A DNA stretch of 64,000 bases from NCBI GenBank assembly GCA_963691705.1, contig OY829545.1, forward strand, positions 11,845,444-11,909,443. The letters run 5' to 3'. Made by a program: the position numbers and the translations under genes. Position 1 is the first letter of the stretch. Each line of letters starts with the position of its first letter. Shown here in pieces: positions 47,640 through 58,224 of the stretch. The notes beneath the pieces are model-generated. The model was not told the origin of the DNA. It worked only from the letters and a program-made list of their open reading frames with translations, and did no database searches. The stretch comes from Viola odorata (Eukaryota > Streptophyta > Magnoliopsida > Malpighiales > Violaceae).

Positions 47640-49167
47640 TGACCGCGCGTCGAACACGTCAAATATAGTAGTGAAATAGTTATGGAATTGGGGGTAGAAA
47701 TACAACTTATCACTGTCTACAATAGCTTGTAGATGATGGTAAGAGGATCGTCCACAGAGACCTCTAGGAAATGTAGTTCTTGAGTTTGACTTCCTCGTCA
47801 CTGAGAGTGGGTTTGGTTGGTATCTGAAACTGAAAGACAAAACAAAAAGTAATGAAAACAGTTTAAAATATAAAATAGTATTGGCCGAAGTCTAGGCCAA
47901 GACTGCGGGCTAGATTGGGAAAAAGTCTTGTGATACGGAATTCCAGGTAAGGGCGATGGGTGAGCTTGCGTTCTTATGCATCGATCATGGACTGGAGTAT
48001 GTTCATCTCTTCTTCATAGTACTGCTATAGAGGGGAGGAACTCCTTTTCCCTCCTATCTTCCCTCCTCTTCAAACTATCTGGCGGGTACTCCCTCTCCTG
48101 ATAATCCTAGCCAAGGGACACCTTGCTGGTTAAAGGGTTTATCCGTTTGACTGCTGTCTTGAATGGTTGCTCACCTCTTCAATGGTGCAGGGGAAGACAG
48201 TACCTAGGCTAAGTTCCTAGGTTGTCAATCTGGTCTCTACCTATTTTACTTATTCTTCTAGTCTGCTCGAGACTAGTCACCTACTCCGTCTAGCCGGCGG
48301 GAACTCCCTCTCCTTCTAGACTGGTTACAACTCTTCTCTCCTAGAGAACAAGGATGATCAAACCTTGGCTCTAGTGAGTAAGCGATGGATTAAGTTCAAG
48401 AATAAATAAATACAAAGAAAGAGATTGTGAAGAACGGATTGTGTCTCACGATTGAATTAAGAACTTCAGCTCATCACCCTTACCAAGAATGGGTTTTTAG
48501 TTACTCATACTCATGGATAAAAGATAAAGAAATTAACTTGCATAAATATAAATAAATCCGAAATAAATTCGGAGCAAAGTATTTTAACAATGGCGAAAGA
48601 AGAAGAAAGAGCGTCTGAGAGAGAGTGAGGAAAAGGGGAGGACGAGATCAGCTATAAGAAAGCTAAAACTCCTCTGTCCTTCTCCAACTCAATCTCCTAA
48701 ATAATCTCCTAAATAATCTCCTAAAAGATTATTACAATTAATTGTTCTAAATATGGAAACTAAATCGCAATTAATTAAAGAGGGAGATCCCCTTCGGGAT
48801 TCTTCATAAGATAGTCTTCCTATCCCTCTAAAATTGCTGGACAGCTGCTACGTGCCAGCTGTGAGAGTCCAACTCCAAAAATACTTCAATCGCTCCAAGC
48901 TGCAGTCTGATCGCAAAGGAGTCTTGGCCGGAGTCTAGGCCAAGACGATTCTGGTAAGCGCACTGCGTCAGATGCGAATATGTCTAGGCCAAGACCCAGG
49001 CCTAGACTCGAGTAAACAGCTTCGGCTCCAAACTTCGTGAATTCTTCTCATTCAGCCTCCAAACCAGACCTGATAAGATATGGGAAATTAAGGGATACAT
49101 CAGTAGATTTACTGTCCAAAACTACAAGTAAATGGACAATAAAACATGATGAAATGCAATGCAATCA
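47640..49167 (-). repeat. 3' LTR of the retrotransposon (left on the plus strand)
   Basis: 1528 bases, TG...CA borders. Differs from the other LTR at three places seen by eye: CGGGAACTCC versus CGGGTACTCC, GATTGAATT versus GATTGCATT, and CATGATGAAA versus CATGATTAAA. Confidence 0.95.
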
Positions 49168-49180
49168 AACTCCCCACACT
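49168..49180 (-). other. Polypurine tract region of the retrotransposon
   Basis: Read on the minus strand it is AAGTGTGGGGAGTT directly before the 3' LTR, the purine run that primes plus-strand DNA synthesis. The same word GTGTGGGGAG recurs near 50165, at the start of the non-coding region. Confidence 0.75.
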
Positions 49181-50271
49181 TAAACTATGCTTGCCCCCAA
49201 GCATACAGACTCAAAGACTCAACAAAAATTAAAAACACATCAAAACAAAACAGACATCCTGACCCCTTGGACTTTCTCATTTTCAAATTGCTTACCCGTC
49301 CACTGGATCTGCCAAGACACTTCACTAGAGTACCCAATGCAAGACTAACAAGGAATGATCAATACCCCGAACATACACCTTCCACATGGTATCAAGACAC
49401 CTTACTAGATTAGATGATAAAGTATAGGGCAACAAGGTTCACCAAGGATTTGAGTCCCACCAAGTGTCGTCTATCAAAAAGTGCCTAAAGACTGGTGCCA
49501 TTTAAATCACTTTGACAGAGATTTTTCTTCTTTTATTTTCTTTTATGTCTTTAGCAATTTTTTTTTTTCTTCTGACAATTCAAGTGTCTTTTCTATGATA
49601 AATTTTTTCTTTTATAGACACGGCACATAGACAGAGCTTGTCCTTTTCAGCGGGGACTTCCACCTTTGCTATGTCTGTCCTATGACATTCCAACACCTTT
49701 ATTTGTCTCACACTACAACAGATAGAACGACACACTCAAATCCGGGCAGCAAACCTCATCATCCTAATAAGAATTAAGGTCCTAGCTAGGTGTCCTTACG
49801 ACCATATGGATGGCTAACGTTCGGGAAACATCAGATTAAATGCCCCTTAGGCATTGATCATTTACGCTCATTCGCATCCCTGTTACTAAAGCATTGTATT
49901 CCCTAGAAAAGTGTCTACATGCAATCCCACCAAAAGACTAAACAATCTAAGCAAGAAAACAGGGATTCGGATGTTCACAACAAAACAAACTCAAAACATG
50001 CATAAAAATACCAATAAAAATCATGCAAATGACTGACTCTATACTGGACATACTGATATAAAAATAAAAAATTAAAACACACTAATTTGACTCACAGAAA
50101 CAGACGCAAAACACACAATCAAACATTTAATATTCACAAAAACACAAGACATATTTAACACCCTCCCCACACTTAAAAGACACAATGTCCTCATTGTGTG
50201 GAGAGACAAAAATAAAAGACAAAACATAAAAATAAAAGAAAGGAAAGATATAACCTGGGGGCAGAAGCAAC
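49181..50271. other. Non-coding region of the retrotransposon between Gag-protease and 3' LTR
   Basis: 1.1 kb where the polymerase genes of an autonomous element would start. No reverse transcriptase, RNase H or integrase motif is visible in any frame. Open frames are short. Confidence 0.75.
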
Positions 50272-53145
50272 TCAGGTTGCTGGGGTCTGGGGATCTTGGC
50301 CAGAAGCTTGGCCTAGATCAGGGGCAGGAGGGTCTTTTGGTTTCGGAGCTCTTGAAGCAGGAGGTTCTTGGCCTAGCGGTTGTCCAGGATGTTCCAGGAT
50401 GGACTGTTGTTGTTGAGCGAGTGGAGTGCTGCTGAAGTCCGTTTTCAGGTGGAGACTAGATAAGGGATTTTGGCCGCAGTCTTTGCCTGTGTCTTGGCCT
50501 AGATCAGCTGCTGCTGCTGGATCTGTAATGGGTGGGTCTTGCAAAGCCTTCGACTCCAGTTGTGGTGTCTGCACAACAGAAGGTAGGAATTTAGGAACCG
50601 TAGACTGCACGAATTGGCAACTTACAGTTTTTTTCTTCGGTTTGGCAGTCTTGGCCTGCGTCTTGGCCAAGCTCGAGGCCAAGACTGAGTCTGTTTTTTC
50701 TGGATCGGCCAAACTGGCCAAAACTTCTGGGAGTTCCTTCTGATCTCCTGCTCTGTCCTCCAATCCTGCTATTGGATCTAAAATATCAAGAAAATTCACG
50801 CAATGTGGATCATTAGGATGCTGTGATGCTTCTGTGATGCTGAATTTTATAGTACTTCCAAAGAATTCTAAAATTATGCTCCCTTCAAAGCAGTCAATCT
50901 TAGCCTTCGATGTCCTTAGAAATGGTCTTCCTAATAAAATGTCAGTGGTGCAAGAAGGCAATTGAATATTCATTTCAACAATGTAAAAGTCCACTGGATA
51001 TATAAAATCATTTACCATTACCAAGACATCTGTCACAATTCCCTTGGGTCGGATGAACGATCTGTCAGCCAGCTGAATCACCAGATCAGTCTCCTTCATC
51101 GTACCTAGCTTCAAGGTCTCGAATTCTCTTAATGACATGACGTTGATGCCGGCTCCTAAATCACAAAGAGCTTTCTCTATCGTTTTGTTTCCTATTCGGC
51201 ATGGAATGGTGAAAGTTCCTTGATCCTTGCACTTCTCTGGAAGTTGCTGCACTGTATGAACTAAATTCACCCTCTCTACACCTGCAACTTTCTTTTTGTT
51301 AGTGCAAAATTCTTTAAGAAGTTTAGCATAAGAGGGAACTTTGGCAATTAAGTCTAACATAGGCATATTAACAGCTATCTTTCCAAAAAAATTCATAAAG
51401 TCCCTTGCTTCATCTTGTTTCTTCTCTTTTGAGGATCTAGGAGGAAACGGTGGAGGAATTTCGATCACTTCCTCTTTCTGGTCAGTCTTGGCCCGAGTCT
51501 TGGCCAAGACAGGTTCTGTTTTTTCTGTTTCCCTGGGAACAGCAGGTTTGGTCTGAGGTTTGGCCAAGACAGCTTCTGCCTCATTTTCATCCAACTCTTG
51601 CGATTGAATTTTCTCCAATTCCTTGTCTGTTTTCGCACCTTGCCTCTCTGGTAACACACTTCCACTCCTTAAACTCATGGCACTAACATTAACATGGTGC
51701 GCTGGATTGTTTACCGTGGTGGGAGGTAATTTGCTTTGGTTAGCCATCTGATTGATTTGCTTCTGCATCTCCGCCTGTGATTGCACAAAATTCTTCTGCA
51801 TCTCTACCTGTGACAACATAAAATTTTTCTGCATCTCTACCAGATTAGTGTGGGTTGCTTGCATAAAATTTTTGAGTGTATCTTCCACAGAAGGACCAGT
51901 AATCTGCAAAGGTTGAGGGGCAGGCGGTAGCTGAGCTACAGGAGCTTGGCCAGGGGCTTGGCCTAGATTCTGTTGTGGAGGGACTGGATCTCTCCATCTG
52001 AAGTTTGGGTGGCCTCTCCATGAGTACTCGTTGCTTCCCTGAGGGTAGTTTTGCATGCTCCCTTGGTTGTGTGCGTATGCTGCATTAACCTGAGTCATAT
52101 CATCCGAAGGGTGTTGCACCATATAACAATTGTTGGTTTGGTGATCCTGCTGCTGGCATATCCCACACACTGAAGCTACCTGCTTTTGATTTTGAATTCC
52201 TGTAGGCATTGCACCTGAAAAGTTAATAGAAAGATTTTTGACCATGTCAGTTAATTCAGTTAACTTTTGTTCAACATTAATAGCACAAAGATTTGAAGGA
52301 ATAGAGTTTCGGTCAGAAGAAATATTATTTTGGCAATTGTCCGCCATAGTTTGAAGTGGCATCTTGGCTCTTGTGACAGTCAAATCTTGCAATGCTCCAC
52401 CAGCTGCTGAATCCACTTTCTCTTTGCAGCTTGGCAGCATCCCGTCATAAAAGTACTGGATCATTGTCTGATCCGCAACTCCGTGTGTAGGGCAGACTTC
52501 CTGCAACTCACGGAACCGTTGATGATATTCACTTAGACCCTCATCGTTCCTTTGCTGGATGGCAGCCATGTTCTTTCTAGCTACCCCTGCTTTTGTTGCA
52601 TTCCAGTACTTGTTTAGGAACAAAGTGGACATCTCGGCCCATGTGTTGACCGTGTTGTGAGGTAGACCGTAGAACCAATTTTGGGCAGCCCCCTCAAGAG
52701 AGCATGGAAAAGCTTTCAACTTTGCTCTTTCCATATTCACAGTAGCTGGTTTCATCATGTCACATTGAACGTGTAGGTTCCTCAGATGCTTGAATGGGTT
52801 TTCATTTGAATGGCCAAAGAACTTAGGAAGGTTGGCCACCATATTGGTCTTTATAGACCAGTCATTGGGTACAGCTGGTAAACTAATACAGGAAAAGGTT
52901 TCCTGTTCCGCTGTTTTGTTCAGTTCCCTCATCGTGGGCTCTGGTTGATTTTCTGCCATGTCTTGGCCGGAGTCTTGGCCAAGATCGTGGTCTAGACTGG
53001 AATCTGTTTCGGAACTAGAGGTTTCCGATTCACTTTCTTCTGGGGTTTTCCTCTTTCTAGCTATCTTTCTGAGTTGTGCTTCGGTCTTAGTGAGATTCGG
53101 ATTGTACAGTAGCAAATCTTCTTCTCTGCAAGAGGACCTGGTCAT
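50272..53145 (-). CDS. Retrotransposon Gag-protease polyprotein
   Basis: 957 residues from the ATG at 53145. About residues 100-260 are the retrotransposon Gag capsid domain (PFKHLRNLH, AQNWFYGLP, WAEMSTLFLNKYW, LSEYHQRFREL). A zinc knuckle C-x2-C-x4-H-x4-C is at 327-340. Residues 427-462 repeat a heptad-like unit around VEMQKNF three times, probably a coiled coil. An aspartic protease follows: active-site CDLGAG at 661-666 (DLGA in place of DTGA/DSGA, as in many Athila-type elements) and ILLGRPFL near 736-743. The tail (about 800-957) is Pro/Gln-rich; a stretch near 855-871 looks like the linker that leads into reverse transcriptase in related elements, but the frame then ends. Repeated LGQD-x-GQD and LAKT-x-AKT peptides come from one palindromic DNA word. 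Confidence 0.92.
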   Translation of the reverse strand: MTRSSCREEDLLLYNPNLTKTEAQLRKIARKRKTPEESESETSSSETDSSLDHDLGQDSGQDMAENQPEPTMRELNKTAEQETFSCISLPAVPNDWSIKTNMVANLPKFFGHSNENPFKHLRNLHVQCDMMKPATVNMERAKLKAFPCSLEGAAQNWFYGLPHNTVNTWAEMSTLFLNKYWNATKAGVARKNMAAIQQRNDEGLSEYHQRFRELQEVCPTHGVADQTMIQYFYDGMLPSCKEKVDSAAGGALQDLTVTRAKMPLQTMADNCQNNISSDRNSIPSNLCAINVEQKLTELTDMVKNLSINFSGAMPTGIQNQKQVASVCGICQQQDHQTNNCYMVQHPSDDMTQVNAAYAHNQGSMQNYPQGSNEYSWRGHPNFRWRDPVPPQQNLGQAPGQAPVAQLPPAPQPLQITGPSVEDTLKNFMQATHTNLVEMQKNFMLSQVEMQKNFVQSQAEMQKQINQMANQSKLPPTTVNNPAHHVNVSAMSLRSGSVLPERQGAKTDKELEKIQSQELDENEAEAVLAKPQTKPAVPRETEKTEPVLAKTRAKTDQKEEVIEIPPPFPPRSSKEKKQDEARDFMNFFGKIAVNMPMLDLIAKVPSYAKLLKEFCTNKKKVAGVERVNLVHTVQQLPEKCKDQGTFTIPCRIGNKTIEKALCDLGAGINVMSLREFETLKLGTMKETDLVIQLADRSFIRPKGIVTDVLVMVNDFIYPVDFYIVEMNIQLPSCTTDILLGRPFLRTSKAKIDCFEGSIILEFFGSTIKFSITEASQHPNDPHCVNFLDILDPIAGLEDRAGDQKELPEVLASLADPEKTDSVLASSLAKTQAKTAKPKKKTVSCQFVQSTVPKFLPSVVQTPQLESKALQDPPITDPAAAADLGQDTGKDCGQNPLSSLHLKTDFSSTPLAQQQQSILEHPGQPLGQEPPASRAPKPKDPPAPDLGQASGQDPQTPAT

Positions 53146-53191
53146 CAACTATCAAAAACAAAATAAAACAAAAACTACAAATACCGTTAGA

Positions 53192-53211
53192 GATCCCCGG
53201 CAACGGCGCCA
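53192..53211 (-). other. Primer-binding site of the retrotransposon (tRNA-Asp type)
   Basis: On the minus strand it reads TGGCGCCGTTGCCGGGGATC, complementary to the 3' end of plant tRNA-Asp, and begins five bases after the 5' LTR. This primer is common in Ty3-group elements. Confidence 0.85.
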
Positions 53212-53216
53212 AAATT

Positions 53217-54744
53217 TGACCGCGCGTCGAACACGTCAAATATAGTAGTGAAATAGTTATGGAATTGGGGGTAGAAATACAACTTATCACTGTCTACAAT
53301 AGCTTGTAGATGATGGTAAGAGGATCGTCCACAGAGACCTCTAGGAAATGTAGTTCTTGAGTTTGACTTCCTCGTCACTGAGAGTGGGTTTGGTTGGTAT
53401 CTGAAACTGAAAGACAAAACAAAAAGTAATGAAAACAGTTTAAAATATAAAATAGTATTGGCCGAAGTCTAGGCCAAGACTGCGGGCTAGATTGGGAAAA
53501 AGTCTTGTGATACGGAATTCCAGGTAAGGGCGATGGGTGAGCTTGCGTTCTTATGCATCGATCATGGACTGGAGTATGTTCATCTCTTCTTCATAGTACT
53601 GCTATAGAGGGGAGGAACTCCTTTTCCCTCCTATCTTCCCTCCTCTTCAAACTATCTGGCGGGTACTCCCTCTCCTGATAATCCTAGCCAAGGGACACCT
53701 TGCTGGTTAAAGGGTTTATCCGTTTGACTGCTGTCTTGAATGGTTGCTCACCTCTTCAATGGTGCAGGGGAAGACAGTACCTAGGCTAAGTTCCTAGGTT
53801 GTCAATCTGGTCTCTACCTATTTTACTTATTCTTCTAGTCTGCTCGAGACTAGTCACCTACTCCGTCTAGCCGGCGGGTACTCCCTCTCCTTCTAGACTG
53901 GTTACAACTCTTCTCTCCTAGAGAACAAGGATGATCAAACCTTGGCTCTAGTGAGTAAGCGATGGATTAAGTTCAAGAATAAATAAATACAAAGAAAGAG
54001 ATTGTGAAGAACGGATTGTGTCTCACGATTGCATTAAGAACTTCAGCTCATCACCCTTACCAAGAATGGGTTTTTAGTTACTCATACTCATGGATAAAAG
54101 ATAAAGAAATTAACTTGCATAAATATAAATAAATCCGAAATAAATTCGGAGCAAAGTATTTTAACAATGGCGAAAGAAGAAGAAAGAGCGTCTGAGAGAG
54201 AGTGAGGAAAAGGGGAGGACGAGATCAGCTATAAGAAAGCTAAAACTCCTCTGTCCTTCTCCAACTCAATCTCCTAAATAATCTCCTAAATAATCTCCTA
54301 AAAGATTATTACAATTAATTGTTCTAAATATGGAAACTAAATCGCAATTAATTAAAGAGGGAGATCCCCTTCGGGATTCTTCATAAGATAGTCTTCCTAT
54401 CCCTCTAAAATTGCTGGACAGCTGCTACGTGCCAGCTGTGAGAGTCCAACTCCAAAAATACTTCAATCGCTCCAAGCTGCAGTCTGATCGCAAAGGAGTC
54501 TTGGCCGGAGTCTAGGCCAAGACGATTCTGGTAAGCGCACTGCGTCAGATGCGAATATGTCTAGGCCAAGACCCAGGCCTAGACTCGAGTAAACAGCTTC
54601 GGCTCCAAACTTCGTGAATTCTTCTCATTCAGCCTCCAAACCAGACCTGATAAGATATGGGAAATTAAGGGATACATCAGTAGATTTACTGTCCAAAACT
54701 ACAAGTAAATGGACAATAAAACATGATTAAATGCAATGCAATCA
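53217..54744 (-). repeat. 5' LTR of the retrotransposon (right on the plus strand)
   Basis: 1528 bases, same borders as the partner LTR. It should hold the element's promoter; I did not fix a TATA box with confidence. Confidence 0.95.
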
Positions 54745-55567
54745 CTAGGCCACTCATCGATGCGTAGATAACATATTTGCAGGCTGTGGAGTTAAGAGGA
54801 AGGCCTGAATTGAGCTGCTGTAAGGATTCATTGTAGGGTTTGGTGTAAGGTCCACAAAGTTTGTGAAGATTTTCATAGCTTCTTAGCTTTGAGAGGAGAT
54901 AGGCAGATGGCTTATGGGGTGATGGTTTTTGAAATAAAGGTGATTCCAATCTGCTCAAGCATGTTTTTGTATCTGATTCTGGTGCAAATAGTTCATCAAG
55001 AGCAAGTTCAGAGGAATCCTTCCCTGAATAAAAGATGAAACGAAATAAGTTACAGGCACAAAACTTATACTTTTGCTTATGAATTGAGTTGAACGATGTA
55101 TATAGGCGTGCCTAAATGAAACTTCAGAAGTAGTGTATAATTTTCTATACGATTTTAAATAACAATTCTCTCCATATCTAAGTATGCATGGTGTATCATT
55201 AGTTTTCTGCAGTCATGCAATCAAGTGGTATGTCCGTTGGTGGTCCTAAAATTCTTAAAGCGATTTGGGTTCGAATCTCACATTTGATAGTGAAAAATTA
55301 ATAAAAAGAATCAAAGAAGGATGATGGTGTGTCATTACCATTTGGAACTAGTTGTCCTGCTGAAACATGGTCCTTAGTAGCTGTTATCTTGCTGTTATTG
55401 CTGTGATCTTTAGGTTGCCAACCGGCCGTCGTGAGACTGAAACTTGTGGTGTGCAACAAGGAGGCCCCTGTAAGAAAAGAGAGAGCAACCAAGCAAGCGA
55501 GTTTCACTTGAAACACTTTGCTGGACCAGCACGTGTGGTCCTCATAATTTACATTTCCCATCATCAT

Positions 55568-56526
55568 AATCCCTAATGCAAAATGAGAAGAGAAAGAAAA
55601 TCAAATAATTAATTAATTAGTTAATTAAATAATGTTAGTCAAATTCAACTTGTCCTTATTTCTTGGAAAGTTAATTAGTTTTACATGGAATTAAATAACT
55701 AAAATAAGAGTTCAAAAAAGTCATTGATTCAACATGCATGCATATCTAAATTAGTTTTAATTCTTTGTCCAGATCGAGAAGGCCACTTGTGTGTCAAATT
55801 TGAAAACATTAGTACCATAATCATGCAATCTGCTGCCTTAACGATGACGTTTGTGGAAAACTAAATTAGATCTTGGAATTCTTTCAATAACAAGAAAATA
55901 TTGTAGAAACTTACAGAAGATAAAGTGATCAAATGCTTAAGCTCTCTGTCTATAATGGTGGGTTGATTTGAAGAAATAAGAAACGGCTAAGCAAGTTTTC
56001 GTAAACACAGAATAAGAAAGCCACAAAGATAACTATCCAAGCCGCTGTATTTTCCCCCGATAACGTTAAACAACAATATAAGATGTGCACTGGATAAGGA
56101 AACAAGCCGCTACATAGGCATGTATATGAAAAATGCAAAAACTGAAGTTGAAGATGACAGAGATATACACAGTACGTATATTTACAAACTAATTAAAGAG
56201 GAAATTTAAGATCGTGAATAAGATTACCTCAGAAATATGAATGTGGTTTGGCTTGGCTGGCCACCTCTTTATAAATATGGTGATAATTGTACTCCTAATC
56301 TAATACACACACATATATAGGAGAGGAGTACAGAGTTTCTTTTTTCCTTTTCTGATTCTGATACTTTGCTGGATGAAAGAGGAAAAGATAGGAAGGTATA
56401 GTAATTTCAGCTAGGAATGAGGACTCTCTATCTTGTCTCTACGTAGACAAAAATAAGTACCTTTTTTTACATTATTTATGTTATTAAAAGGTTTAAAGAT
56501 TTCATCCATCACCCTATTATTATAAA
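55568..56526. other. 5'-UTR intron and promoter region of fucosyltransferase copy A
   Basis: An acceptor (TTTTGCATTAG on the minus strand) lies just before the start codon and a donor at 56226-56227, as in copy B, so the leader was spliced. A TATTTATAAAG element near 56270-56282 (minus strand) could be the TATA box. No other gene. Confidence 0.55.
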
Positions 56527-56597
56527 TCAAGGCTCCATGGATATGTCTTCCACGGCTTCAAACCACCAACACATCACTCAGGCTAAGAATATATATC
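56527..56597 (-). pseudogene. Small, internally deleted fucosyltransferase relic
   Basis: CAAGGCTCCATGGATATG, CGGCTTCAAACCACCAA and CAACACATCACTCAGGCTAAGAA match three separate parts of the 3' coding region of copies A and B, in the right order but with the sequence between them missing. It is the remains of a further copy. Confidence 0.75.
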
Positions 56598-58224
56598 AAC
56601 TCATAAGTTAGGCACACTATGAGCTTGGGCTTATAAAATCTCTAAAACCCCACATTTGAGGGAGGGGTTTGGGTCGGGCCGGTCCAGCCCACACCTAAGT
56701 CTAAGCACCACCTCATCTTCATCAATTGTTCTCCTAAAATCAAATCAAATCTTATCGACTCAAGACCAAAGGCAATGCATGGCATGAGGGAAGAGAAGAA
56801 AAATGGAGAAGCATGCGGGGGCTCCTCATGCAGATACTTCCCGAGTAAGTTCAGCTTCTCCTTTCAAACTCTCTCCTATGCGTCTTTTTTTATTTTGTTG
56901 GGTCTTGAATGAGCAATGTATGGCGACCACTAGTATTTCCGTCGAAATAATACTCCTTTAAAAAATAAAATAGTTTTAAAAAAGTATTTCGACTGAAATA
57001 TGTCCTCCCTATGATATAAGTCATGAGTTCGATTTATGTTATAAGTTTTTTTTTGTACTATGTACATTTCAGAGTGCTAAAGGTTTCAGTTCGATCCTTG
57101 TATATGAAAAAAATTACCTATCAGGAGCACTTACTTTTTAGTTGACCAACTCGATGCAAACGGAATTAATTCTAGCTCACTAAACTTAGGGATATTTATG
57201 GTATATATCTAAAGGTAATTAACCAAATAAAGCAAACTTTCAAAAATCATTTAAGAAAAATATAAGAAGCTTAAGTATTCCGAAGAAAAGATAAACTCCT
57301 TAAAGAGTTGGTGATTCATACATACACGTAATTATTGAATTTTTAGAGAGAATAATGTATTCATGAGTTTGATTATATGTCACATCAGACAACCCCATTA
57401 AAACAAAACTTTCCAAAATCATTCAATACTTTTAAAGAAAAACATAAGAAATATTTCGAAAGTAAGAAAAAAAAAACTCTTTAAAGTGTCGGTTACATAC
57501 CATTAGTAACTTGTTAGAACCAACTTCGGTTTTATTTATTTATTTATTCTTCTTTAAAGTGGACACATGTCAAGATCTTATTCCATACGGCATTATCAGT
57601 AGACCACTCTAAAATTTCCAGTCAAATTTACCAAAAGAGAAGAATAAACAATATCATTTAACCAATAAAATAGAGAAGTAAGAAAGCAGAGCAAAATGCA
57701 GAACAAGAGTGACGGCTACTCCTGCCGAGCGTGATGGCTGCCGCACGACAACAATTCTTATCTGCATGCATCACATTAGCAATTGAAACTTTAAAGGGTT
57801 AAGAAGAAAACCCCAATGGTAGACGCCATCATTTACAAGCATACCATGATGGAAGATCCTAATTTCCTTCTTATTTTTTGCAAGTCGGGTGTGGAATATT
57901 GCAAGTTAATATTTGTTTCTTATTTTGAGTGAAATCATCAAAGTTGATTGCAAAGATACAAAAGCTTAAACGAAAGAGCTTATAATTCAGTGTTACTTCT
58001 TTTAAAACGAGAAATAACAAACCTACAGTTTATTTAAATTGATGTGTTACACATATCTAATATGTGAGTTCAGAAAAATTGACGAACTTGAGGAGAGCTG
58101 GACAAACCCCTCGTAACCTATTTAATTTTTGTTTTCTTTACATAATTTGCAAGAAAATAAATGTTACACGAAACCAAGTGAGAAACACAATAACAATATA
58201 AAAAAATGACATTTTACTACTTCT
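56598..58224. other. Intergenic region with a decayed copy of the short ORF at 62451
   Basis: No intact gene. 57672-57770 (AAGAAAGCAGAGCAAAATG, GAGCGTGATGGCTGCC, CGACAACAATTCTTATCTG) matches 62434-62535 with many changes and no open frame. This supports duplication of a block containing fucosyltransferase plus this flank. Confidence 0.65.

Larger units (their letters stand above)
47640..54744 (-). mobile_element. LTR retrotransposon, Ty3-like, Gag-protease only (non-autonomous), in the fucosyltransferase exon
   Basis: A complete 7105-base element in minus orientation. Both LTRs are 1528 bases, begin TGACCGCGCG and end GCAATCA, and are bordered by the 5-bp target duplication CTAGG (47635-47639, 54745-54749). 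A primer-binding site matching the tRNA-Asp 3' end and a GGGGAG polypurine tract fix the orientation. One open frame encodes Gag and an aspartic protease; reverse transcriptase, RNase H and integrase are absent, and the 1.1 kb behind the frame is non-coding. It must rely on another element's enzymes, like TR-GAG-type elements. By eye the LTRs differ at only three positions, so it inserted very recently. Confidence 0.95.
46481..55567 (-). pseudogene. Fucosyltransferase copy A (GT37), broken by a retrotransposon and a premature stop
   Basis: Minus-strand gene: exon 1 at 55339-55567 (cytoplasmic tail and membrane anchor), exon 2 from 55023 to 54750, then continuing behind the retrotransposon from 47634 to 46481. 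The insertion lies between the codons of SGL and GNKM; dropping it and one CTAGG copy restores the frame. Independently, where copy B reads WLLPFDNPLRHQIAHTF, copy A reads WLLPLDHI-stop-GPQIAHTF (TGA at 47486-47488), caused by compensating small indels. Downstream the frame is open to the normal C-terminus, with RIGIQVRV, SLYSEYYEHM and STFGYVAQGLGGLKPWIL. Two lesions make it dead, but the long open frames say the death is recent. A 5'-UTR intron (donor at 56226-56227) is shared with copy B. Confidence 0.93.

Noticed and set aside
49181..50271. Hidden reverse transcriptase remnant
   Set aside because: No YxDD-type, RNase H or integrase motif seen in any frame.
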